In this document: positions 10,520-21,000 of the stretch, piece after piece
How positions within the stretch are numbered: the stretch's first letter is position 1
How the letters are laid out: each line of letters begins with the position of its first letter
Assembly (NCBI GenBank): GCA_037127255.1
Contig: JBANSL010000004.1
Coordinates: 51,223,702 to 51,287,701 of the forward strand
Direction: 5' to 3'
DNA: 64,000 nucleotides
DNA from: Persicaria tinctoria
Taxonomy: Eukaryota; Streptophyta; Magnoliopsida; Caryophyllales; Polygonaceae
Translations under genes and position numbers: made by a program
Notes under the pieces: generated by a model
Told to the model about the DNA's origin: nothing
Databases searched by the model: none
What the model saw: only the letters and a program-made list of their open reading frames with translations

Positions 10520-11054
10520 CCGGATTTAGTGTTCAAGCCAACTCTCTTCTTCACAGGAAGACATCCATTTATCAACCCTGTCCAGTATTTCTTTACGGCT
10601 AAGAGCCTCTTCTTTGGCCTTTATAATCTGACTATCCATATCAGCAATGTGCTCTGAAGGCTCAACTTTCCCTTCATCAATCAGTACCAAAATTCTCTCT
10701 AGAAGCCTCAGTGTTAGTTTCTATATATCTTCGAGTTTGCTTTGCTTCTTAAATGCAATTTCCTTCATCCGGCTGAACTTCAGGTGATCAAGTCTCTCAA
10801 CTTCAACTTCAGCCTTAACATGTAAATGATCTAAATAAGGAATCATGTCATAAAATGATGAATAAAAATTTTCGAGTCAAAACAGAGCCCCATCATACCT
10901 GTTCTACTAAATCAAGGGCAAGAGCCCTAGGAATGGTCACTTCATCCACTTAGGCTGACAGGTTACACGTCACGTGATCAAAAAGATGTCGCTCTTCATC
11001 TAGAGTATCCATTAAATTCCCAAAGATTAATTAACTGCCAAGCTAGCTCTTGTA
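10520..11054 (-). pseudogene. MAP65: Captured MAP65 (microtubule-bundling protein) exons
   Basis: Two exons on the minus strand resemble plant MAP65. The exon at 11054-10899, after a TTCTGCAG acceptor, reads ELAWQLINLWEF, then with a frame change HLFDHVTCN and VDEVTIPRALALDLVEQ, and ends at a GTATGATG donor. The exon at about 10836-10520 reads KAEVEVERLDHLKFSRM, KEIAFKKQSKLEDI, then a stop, then [19 protein letters not shown] and [16 protein letters not shown]65 proteins cross-link microtubules in the phragmoplast and cortex. At least three stops and a frameshift make this a dead gene fragment. Introns are retained, so it was taken as genomic DNA. Confidence 0.85.
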
Positions 11055-11079
11055 GCTGCAGAAGACAAAAACACCATAT

Positions 11080-13000
11080 CAGAACACAAGGAACGATTCT
11101 TGCACAATTGAAAAGAAAGGACTTCTTTTTACCAATATTCATGCAAAGTGGAACAAACATATCCAAGAGGTACACATTCAAATGATATCATATATATACC
11201 CACATAATGGAGTTTAACCAAGCAGGGATATAAGAAAAAGTAACAAAAGAATGATGCTCAATTTGAGTGAAAGAAAGATAACATTATCAAACACTATAAA
11301 ATAATTACAATGAGGGTATGTAGCTTGCAAACTAGCTAGAAACAGATTCCTTCACCTTTTCAAGGATCTGCTTCTTATTTATCTTGGAGGTAATCATCCA
11401 ATAGCTTTCGTAATTGAAACAAAGTTTCATCATAGATGGCAATATGGGCACAAAAAGCTACCAAATTCATATAAGTAAAGAGGTATCTTATTCATTTCAT
11501 ATGCCCTTAATGTGACAGCATGCATCACATATGATAGCAAAAATATTTCCTGATTTCCAAACCACTACATAGATCAACAACAAAGCAGACTGAAGTTGGC
11601 ACCTCATAGGTATTCAAGAAAGCAAGAGCTTGCAACAGTTATATTCATACTAGTAGCGAAGAGTGACCCCAAAATAAAACTGATAGGTATTGAAGAAAAA
11701 AATACCACAAGGATATATAATAGACAGACAAGAAGTAGCCTCAACAAGCAGACTATGTTGAAGCTTTAGAACTATGAAACACAAAACCTTGGTGAATTCT
11801 GTTTCTAATTTTTTAGTCACTATAGAAAAAATGGATCTTCGACATTTAGAAGGAGCCCCATTTTTCAATAGATGGCTAGGAATGATTGATACCCAGAACT
11901 TAAGGAGATTAGGATTTCACTCCAAGCTCTTACTATGGCGGTTGGATCACTGTCCACCACAAGAAGCCCAAAACCATAAAAATTGCACTCTAAACACAAA
12001 GAGGTACTACAAATCTACAGTATAAAATCCATATGGATGCTGAAATATCATCAATTAGGGAAAACATGAAGCTTACAGTTACATTTGAAACCATAACAAG
12101 GATCACAATAAGCAAGCAAAGTTGGTGTATTTGTACTAAATATATTCCATATCAATCACTTCTGCAAAGCCACAACTGTAATCTTGAAACTGAAATCCCT
12201 CCATATAGAGAATGAAGACGCAGTTCTACTTGACGAAACAACACATACAATAAGCCGATCTGCTAAAAACAGGTCTCAGTAATTTCAAAATATCCCCTGC
12301 TGATAGAGTAATCAACGAAAAGTTCAAATTTCAAAAGTCGACAAAAACCCTAAAGAAGCCCACAAATCCCGCATTTCCCCCAAAAATGGTACCTCATTGC
12401 TCTTGAGAGTGGTAGTAAGGACTCGGAACTACAAATGATGAAAATAAGAAGTAGAAAAGGGTGAATATGAAAGTAAGATCTAAAGCAAACGCAACGAAAT
12501 TGCAAGCACAAGAGGGAGCTAGGGAGATACACGGCTGCGACGGCACTCGGCGGCGATGGAGAAGGCGAAGGCGACCAAACAGAGAACCACCACGAGGAGG
12601 TAGACCAAAGTGGAACCTCTTTCTTCTCTCATCTTCTTCTTCGTCTTCCACGAAACAATTCCACAAGCGCAAAGTCGTTGCAGCGAAGAGCTAAAAAGAA
12701 AGGTAAACCCTAAATCCGGTGTGTATGGGTTTAGATCTGAGAAGAAAGAACAGATCTGGGCGGATTTGCGAAGGGAGGAGACGGGAGGAGGAGGTGGAGC
12801 GAGTCACCGGCAAGAAGGAGGTGGATTGGTGAAGAGAGTGGTGGGAGGAGGAGGTGGAGCGAGGGGTCGGTTTTGAAAATGAAGAATGAAGAAAGAAGAG
12901 AGTACTGTCTTCTAAAAACTAAAATCGTACAGATATTTGTGTAAGCGGGTTTTCAAATGAATTCAAGTTTAGTTCCGTGCCTTCTAAATTTTTTTTAAAC
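11080..13000. other. CACTA 1 interior, right half, no identified gene
   Basis: Nothing recognisable at protein level lies here. At 12460-12870 there is a GC-rich, purine-rich stretch with GGAGGAGGTGGAGCGAG repeated (about 12785 and 12845), which looks like 5' leader DNA of a captured host gene. It could be the MAP65 promoter and leader, since it lies upstream of those exons on the minus strand. Right subterminal CGATGTTAA units begin near 13010. Confidence 0.5.
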
Positions 13001-13152
13001 ACATATTTAACATCGGTCAAATAAATGAGACGATGCCTATACTTTTATTTACATCCCAAATTTAAAAACCGATGTTAAAAAACTGTATAACATGGCATGT
13101 TTTTCTGAGCGATGTTAATGACCCGATGTTAAATAGCAGAATTCTAGTAGTG

Positions 13153-14893
13153 TCCACAACGTCCATTATTTTCTTTGATGGTTACACGTGACGAGAAGAT
13201 GCGAGGAAGCTGCTCTGAAGATCACAAAGAATTTAAACCACGCTGGCACATTCAAGGGCAACTGTTGGGGGTTGTTCCAATCGAGGTTGGAGGAATCATT
13301 CAACCACTGTCGTCGGGCGCTACATGCTGCATGGCACCCATTCCCATGTGTGGTGGCGTATTTAGAGGCGGTGTGGCTTCCGTACAGCAGGAACATCGTA
13401 TGATGCTACGTAGATAATGCCTTCCATCTCGGCACCCGTAGGACAAACAGGTACACCTTACTTCATATCTCTCATTATAATATGATATGACATCAAACAT
13501 TTAGTGGTACGCACTTCAATGTGTACAGAGTTGAGGGTCAACATAGGGTTCTGAAGGAGGCACTGCACTCATCGACTAGTGACTTTTGCATCGTGATCAA
13601 TGCAATCCATAGAGTCAACGATTGTCAACTGCATGAGCTGCAGACTGCTTTGGAGATCGACCGCTTGAAATGGCCAACATCGGCGCATAAAGTAAACATT
13701 TTTCATGAGGTAAAGACTTTAATCTCCAAAAAGTGCTTCGATTATCTGTATAAGATGTGGCAGGATGTCGTGAACCAAAACATTCCTCTGGAATGCACGG
13801 ACCGACATTGGAGGGTTTGTTATGGGATCCCTTGTGTCCATGAGATTCAGGCATACGTCAACTCCGGTACTCTGATACCCGCCGAGGACATCCACCCATT
13901 CTGGATGGATTTATCATGGACTGAAATCGATGACACCTCACTGCCGTATGATCTATCATCTTCATACACGGCTTCCAACGATGTATGCGACGATGAGCTC
14001 TACCCACCTTCATCTGTAAGCGTCCGAAGGAAAGGGAGGCCTCGGGGGTCGAGGAATGCCTGCAGAACCAACCCGTTGCCATATGAGGAGTTAAGGGAAA
14101 GATTTGAGAGAGAAGAAGCACGTGCTGCTCGACATCGTCCACAAGCGACCTCAGCTCGACGTGGACGTGATGATGTGTTCGGAGGGTTCAACTGGGGTCG
14201 AAACAATGTTGATCCCTTCATGCTTGATCATATTGAGGGTGTGAGAGACACTGTTGGAGATGGTCATTGTGGCTACCGTGCTTTGGCGTCATTGACATCA
14301 CCGATCGGCGAGTCTGCTTTCCCAAAACTCAAAACGTTATTATGCAATCACTTGGAGGATCACGCCGATCTCTACGCCGATTGTTATATGGGAGGGTACC
14401 CGTTCCATCAGTTCGTTGACTACCAGAGATAGGCGGGACCTGTGCATGGTGATAGGAGATGGTGGATAGAGCTACCCATCATGGGTTTAGTATTTGCAAC
14501 GGTATATCAGATTCCTCTCGTCGTCCTAGCTTGGCATCATCCGTTCACATGTCTTCCCATGACCTCGTCGACACCTACTAACAACCCTCAATCAGCAACC
14601 CTTGGTTTAGCCTGCATCGGAAACCAATACCATTTTTCCGCGGTACGACTTCAAACTTCTTTTTTATTACATATTCTTGCTTTTCATCTATATGTCAATA
14701 CTCTAACTCTAATTTTCCATTCTCATAGATCTGGTTGGGTCCTAACGCTCCTATTCCGCCGCCTCCGCCATAATGGGTCGCACATCATCAACCGAGCGTC
14801 GAAGGATGGGATGCTCCGTTTCAAGCTCAGTTTGAGAGATTTCGAGCCTTACATGTCGAGTCCGGTCGCCCTTTACACTTTTCCTAGATTTTA
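13153..14893 (+). pseudogene. MULE transposase gene, 3' part: DDE end, SWIM-like finger and OTU protease domain
   Basis: The transposase resumes after CACTA 1 with FKGNCWGLFQSRLEESF and VAYLEAVWLP. An intron at about 13450-13527 (GTACAC...TACAG) joins TRRTNR to VEGQHRVLKEAL, which holds the catalytic Glu. Frame 13521-14432 gives CTDRHWRVCYGIPCVHEI (SWIM-like C-x-C-x-H) and then a basic region with RRKGRPRGSRN. An OTU-type cysteine protease domain follows: VGDGHCGYRALASLTS contains the D-G-x-C nucleophile motif. An in-frame TAG at 14430 cuts this domain, and beyond it the same frame has WWIELPIMGLVFATVY and NQYHFSAVRL, where the OTU catalytic His is expected. A last intron may precede 14730-14893. 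Without the two insertions the gene would span about 2.8 kb. Confidence 0.8.
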
Positions 14894-15477
14894 TTCCACC
14901 ATCTATTAAAATTATGGATGTAAAACTTTTTTCCCATTCCTTGTAACATTATTCACATATTATCCGAATGAAAACCTTAACAATTATTGCTTTCCATTTA
15001 ATTAGACCCTAAATCCTTCAACTCCACTAGCTAAACCCTTCAATTAGTTCAATTAACAATAAAAAACCCTCGGAAACCCTAAACCCTAAACCCTAAATGT
15101 GAAACCCTAACTAGGGTTTGCACGTCGTTAAGGACGTGCAAATATTGCACGTTGCTTTCGACGTGCAAACCCTAGTTTGCTAGTCGACGTGCACAGTTCC
15201 ACACTTGCACGTTATTAACGACGTGCAAATTCTTAATCACCATTGACGGTGTATCTATCAACACCCTAATTTGGTGTTTTCATTAGGTGAGTTGAGCATT
15301 GAATAGGATATAAAAGATGTTTGTTGTTATATTGTGATCTTTCTTGAGTATATAATCGAGTTTAATCGGTGTAGTTATTGGACCATAAATTTATTGCAAG
15401 TAGTTAAACTGTATCGATTAATTAATCCCTCCATAAATAGTTGTCGGACTGACTATATAAAAGATGGAAAGTGTGAC
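14894..15477. other. Non-coding region with telomere-like repeats and hairpins
   Basis: No gene is visible. Three perfect AAACCCT units lie at about 15073-15096 with further ACCCTAA pieces around them. Three 24-bp inverted repeats (15118-15141, 15145-15168, 15205-15228) each have TTGCACGT and ACGTGCAA arms. They may be the end region of the MULE, whose 3' terminus I could not place. Confidence 0.7.
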
Positions 15478-15929
15478 TAGGATTGGCATGGTACGGTTAC
15501 CACAAAAAAATGGTGATTACCACGTACCAACCACAAACTGGTGGTACGCAAATTTTCATACCACGTATCAACCACAAGTCATGGTTACCGCATATGTGGT
15601 AACCACGATTTGTGGTTATCATTGGTACATTACCATGGTTACCAAGCTTTAATTCTGTTTGTATTTTTTTGAAACTCCTTGGCTACCTTTATGGTCATCA
15701 AAGTTATCGAACGAAAAAAATATGGTTACAAAAAATAATATGGTTAACATCTTTTAAAAGTTCAAATAAATCAAGTTCACAACCTAAAGTACAAAAAAAA
15801 AAATCAAACCAACCATGTTTAAAGTCTTCGAGAAATAAACAAAGTTTAATTGTTCAAACATTCAAAATGTTCCTGCGAGTTCAAACAAAACAAGTTCATA
15901 GTCTTCAAACATTCAAAATGCTCCTATTG

Positions 15930-16920
15930 TGATGAGGGACCATCTTCTACAGCTCCAAACACACCCATCATACTTGGAGAAGGACCAATGACTCGAGCTA
16001 GAGCTAAGAAGCTTCAGAGAGACTCATTCAACTTTGTGAGTCATGCTTTGTTCTCGAGCAAGGTTCAACTCCCCGAGCCTACATTGAAGACATACATGTG
16101 CATTGGAGCTCAAAATGAGGCCGAGCCACCTTAGAATAAGCCTTGGTCGAATTTCTTAAGTGTTAAAGCTTATTTTCAGCTTAAGAACTCTATTGGGCTG
16201 AATTGAGCTTTTTCTAGTTATTATTTTTAAGACTTTATTTAGTTATGTCTTTAGGTGTTATTTTTATTATTAGGCCCAATAAGTTATTATTTTAATTCAA
16301 TGTTATTAATTTTCGGCCAGATCAAAGCCTTATGGCTATATAATGTCGATCAGCCCTCGTAGAACAATTGGAACTTTCATAATTAGAATTCTCTCTTCAA
16401 GAGTGCTTATACACGTGAGTGTTGTTGATTCAACTAGAGCAGTGCTCGTTGGTCATTGATTGGTAATCTCAGCTTGGTTTGCTTTGCCGTTCATCAACTT
16501 CGCAAGACTTGGTGATCCTAGTATCCACAAGCCCCCTCCTTGTGCCTTCAAGTTGTCCGCTTGATTGTGTAGGGTTGTAGAGGCGGGTTATATAGTCATT
16601 GGTATTGGTTCTTACCCTCTTAGGAGGCTTGGGGTCTTTATCTTGTTCTATATAGATCGACTCAGTCCTTATCAGGTCGTGTCTTTCAATTCTTGCATTC
16701 AATTTCGAGTCTTTATCTATCTTTATTGAGTCTTTTCTTTCCATAAACACAAAAACCCACAAAAAAGAGTCCTTTCTTGTTTTGGTCTTTTACTTCTTGT
16801 TCTTTATTTGATTATTGCACTAATCTTGTTTGTTTGTGATTGTTGTGGTTGCATTAGCCCAAACACAAAGCCTAGCCGAGACCGTGGAATCGACCATCGT
16901 GTGCACAACCCTTCTGAACA
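15930..16920 (+). repeat. 5' LTR of the gypsy element
   Basis: It matches 22875-23690 very closely over its first 800 bp, including the tail of the pol frame (PMTRARAKKLQRDSF). After about 16725 it no longer matches the 3' LTR well, so the right end (a CA at 16920) is inferred from the 996-bp length of the 3' LTR. Either recombination or an insertion has altered its U5. Confidence 0.7.
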
Positions 16921-17559
16921 CACATAGCCGACGGCAATTCCTTTGTCCCCATAGTCACAGCTGTTCGACATCACCTAAACACACAAAGAAACCCTAGTTT
17001 GTTACTTTTCTATCTTTGGAACTTTTGATCTATCTTTTATCTATTCTACTTGCCTTATTAAATTCTGATTATATTTGATAGATTATACCATATTATCTAT
17101 CTTATATCTTTAAGAGGCTTAGATAGGTCTTGTTACCTTATATATCCAAAGGTTGTTTATAAATATATCTTTAAGGCTACAAATTTCATCCATTCACCTT
17201 ATTTTATCAGAATTTCGAGTCCTTTGTCTTTCATTGAGTCTTTTCTTGCATTAGGTTAAAAAAAATCAGTTTCGAATTCAGTCAAAAACAAAAAAGACAT
17301 ACATACTTGGACCTAAGAGGATAAAATTCACTAGGGGCAAAAGTAAGTCAAAAAAAATTGAAAGAGTTGTTCTATCTAGTGCAAGAAAGCTCCAAGGACA
17401 CACTTTGGTGAATTCTATAGCCTATATCGACAGCCCTTCCCAAACACACGCCTCCACAAAAATTGAAACCCTACCCTGCAACTACAACGTCCTAACTTAA
17501 AGGTTTTCAATCAAAAAGGGGTAAATTTCCATTCTTTATTGAGTTTTTCTACTCTTTCT

Positions 17560-17870
17560 CTTTGTTTACAGCATTGTCGAGTTGCTTGCTAGCTGTGTCG
17601 AGCAATTTCTCTTCTATTGAGTTGCTGTGTTTGTTGTGTCGAGTAGAGCTCAGCCCCCGCCGAGTTCTTCTTTTGTGCTATCGAGTTGCTTTGCTTGTTC
17701 CTTCATTATATCGAGTACTCTACTGTCCATATCGAGTTCTCTCTTGTTGAAACAGGTCCTGAAAAGCTTGTGTCGAGCACTGATTTGTGGTGTCGAGTAC
17801 TGATCTCCCTTGATCAAGTGCTCTCTTTGCTTGTCGAGTTCTCTACAGCCCTTGTTGAGTTCTCTTGTGT
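17560..17870 (+). repeat. Phased TCGAG array in the gypsy leader
   Basis: TCGAG or a one-base variant recurs at 17577, 17598, 17617, 17639, 17660, 17681, 17711, 17732, 17773, 17793, 17834 and 17855, mostly 19-22 bp apart. The sequence between copies varies. It lies between the 5' LTR and gag, in untranslated leader. Confidence 0.8.
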
Positions 17871-18057
17871 GTTGTTTCATTCACTACATACTTTGATTGC
17901 TTAGTTTTTGCTTGGTAGTTGATTTGCCCAAAGCGGATTGCCCTAGCAAGCGTGATATATCAATCAGAGAGAGGAGTGTGAGCGAAACACAATTGTGAGC
18001 TGTTTATATTTTTACTAACCTTTAACTTAGTTCTTTGTTTCTTTTGTCTTTGTTATA

Positions 18058-21000
18058 ATGTCTAACAATCAGGGAAACAATGGTGGTAACAACTCCACAA
18101 ACTCGAGTGCAACAGTAACTCCCGAGCAATTTGCCACCTTGATGAACAATGTGAACAACATGATGAACACCTTGGCTGGCATGGCTACTGTCCCTGAAAC
18201 CTTGGCTACACTACAAGCCAAGATGACGACTTTGGAGAACTCTAGGCCCAGTGGTTCAAACACGGTGGAAGGACAGCAAGATCAAAGGCGTGACGAGCCG
18301 CTTAATGATGAAAGAGAGGTCATAAATCCTAACCCTATTCCTAATCCTAATTTGAATCTCAATAATCCTATTTTTGAAGAAAACAATTCTCCACTAGGTG
18401 GGAGAAATAATAGGAATAATGAGTATGTTAATGTGCAAGGTCAAGGACAAGGAAGAGGAAGAGGACGTGGCTATCAAGAACGTTTCTATTACTCGGAGCA
18501 AGATGATGACTTCCAAGAAGAGGAGTATTGGGAGTAACGCCCGAGACGGAATCAAAGGAGAAATCAGAACCGACCACCTAGGTTCAATGACGACGACGGC
18601 ATGGGTAAGGTTAAGGTAAAGATTCCTCCTTTTGATGGTAAGACTGATCCAGATGCTTATATTGATTGGGAAATTAAAATGGAGCAAATCTGGAATTGTC
18701 ATAATTTCTCAGAACCTAAGAAAGTACAACTAGCTTCCCTAGAGTTTCAAGGTTTTGCATTAATCTGGTGTGATAATCTTGTTAAGGAAAGAAGAAGATC
18801 CCTTGATGCACCTATTGCTTCTTGGGAACAATTAAAAGTGGTCATGAGAAATAGGTTTGTACCTCAACATTATGATAGAGAGTTATTAAACAGATTAGAA
18901 AACCTTAAACAAGGTAGTAAAACTGTTGAGGAAACATTTAATGTTATGCAAGAAGCTATGGCTCGAGCTAATATAGTAGAAACTTATGAGAAAATCAATG
19001 TTAGATATCTTAGGATCTTGCATCCCGCTTTAGCTCATGAAATTGATTACTTTCCCTATACTACTCCTACTGATTTGTTACATCTAGCTATGAAAGTAGA
19101 AAAGGGACAACGCTACAAGAGCCAAGCTAATAGGATGTCGAGTGGCCAGCAACAAGGGTGGCGTTCCAACCGGCCTCAACAGCCCCAAGGGCGCTCGGAT
19201 GTGGGTTCTAAAGAGCGAGCCCAGCAGCCCCAATGGAGAGGAGAAGGCCGACAGCCCCAACAACCCCTCGACAAGGGTAAAGGTCCATGGAATGGACGAT
19301 AATCGTCTGGGACATCTACTGGTCCCAAAGGGAGTAATCCTAACCCTTCTACCCTTAGATCTAGAGATATTGTGTGTTTTAAATGTCAAGGTAGAGATCA
19401 TTATATGAAGGATTGCCCCAATAAGAAAACTCTCATGGTTAATCACTTAGGAGAATATGAATCTGAAAATTCTTGTGATGAACATGATGAGCATGCTAAT
19501 GACAATGATCAGAACTTAAACCTTGTTTGTTATGAAAATGATGACGATGAGTTTGAATATGAGCATGGAGAATCTTTGATTGTTAGGAGAGTTTTAAGTG
19601 TTGTTCCTACACCATGTGATGATAATCAAAGAGAAAACTTGTTTCATACTCGTTGTCTAGTTAAAGGAAAGGTTGTAAATGTGATCATTGATGGCGGTAG
19701 TTGCTGTAATTTAGCTAGTCAAGAAATGGTTGAAAAATTGCATTTACCTACTGTCCAACACCCTAGACCTTACAAATTGCATTGGATGAATGATTGTGGA
19801 TTATTAAAAGTTAATAGGCAAGTTAAAGTGCATATTAAACTAGGACATTATGAAGATGATGTTTTATGTGATATTGTGCCTATGCAAGCTTGTCATATTC
19901 TATTAGGTCGTCCTTGGCAATCTGATCGTAAGGTTATTCATGATGGGTTTACTAATCGTTATACCTTTACTTTTCAGGGAAAGAATGTCATTCTCAAGCC
20001 CATGACACCTACGCAAGTAGCTGATGAGATTGAGAAGCGCAAGGTAAGTAAAGGTGAGTTAGATCAGGAGGCTCAGTCGAGCCAAGTGGATCCACAAAAT
20101 CGATCTAACAGTGTGTTCTTGGTTTCCAAAAGCACATTCATGGACGAATTTGCGGATGGTGGAACTATTCTTATGCGCCTTTGCAAGAGCTTGAGCATGT
20201 TGAGTGAAGAGCTTAAAGCTTCTCTTCCATCAAACATTCTCGCTCTTCTGGAGGAGTTTAAGGATGTGTTTCCCGATGACATACCACCAGGTCTACCCCC
20301 TATTCGTGGAATTGAGCATCAAATTGATCTTATTCTGGGGGCTGCATTGCCTAATAGGCCTGCGTACCGTATGAATCCCACTGAGACCCAAGAGGTCCAA
20401 ACCCAAGTCCAGGAACTATTTGATAAGGGTTACATTCGAATTAGCTTAAGTCCTAGTGATGTGTCTGTGTTACTAGTCCCTAAGAAAGATGGATTATGGA
20501 GAGTGTGTGTAGATTGTAGGGCTATTAACAACATTACTATTAAATATCGTCACCCTATTCCTAGATTAGATGATATGCTAGATGAGTTACATGGAGCTTC
20601 TATATTTTCTAAAATTGATCTTAGGAGTGGATATCATCAAATTAGAATGAAAGAAGGTGATGAATGGAAAACAACCTTTAAGACTAAACTAGGCTTATAT
20701 GAGTGGTTGGTTATGCCTTTTGGTTTAACTAATGCTCCTAGTACTTTTATGCGCTTAATGAATCATGTGCTTCGAGATTTCATTGGAAAATTTGTTGTAG
20801 TTTATTTTGATGATATTCTGATTTATAGCAAGTCTTATAATGAACATGAATCACATCTTAGAGAAGTACTTAAAACGCTGAGAATTGAACGCTTGTACGC
20901 TAATTTAAAGAAATGTGAATTATGTAATGAACAAGTGTCTTTTCTTGGATTTGTAGTGAGTTCGAATGGACTGCGTGTCGATGAGGCTAAGATCAAGGCG

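Larger units (their letters stand above)
9193..13152. mobile_element. CACTA transposon 1, non-autonomous, with captured MAP65
   Basis: The ends are CACTACTAGAAATTTGCT and, at the right, the inverted form ...TTCTAGTAGTG; about 28 bp pair with few mismatches. The 3-bp duplication TCC flanks it (9190-9192, 13153-13155), as CACTA elements make. Subterminal regions are rich in CCGATGT and ACATCGG, the kind of repeat a CACTA DNA-binding protein recognises. No CACTA transposase frame is visible, so it needs a helper. It carries a long hairpin, a tRNA-like sequence, a (TA)n tract and MAP65 exons. Confidence 0.9.

Noticed and set aside
12461..12876. Arg/Gly-rich open frames
   Set aside because: They arise from GGAGGAGG-rich DNA in several frames at once and show no conserved motif. 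Captured leader DNA is the better reading.
15073..15096. True telomere or chromosome end
   Set aside because: Only three perfect units are present and ordinary sequence lies on both sides. Short AAACCCT runs are common inside plant chromosomes.
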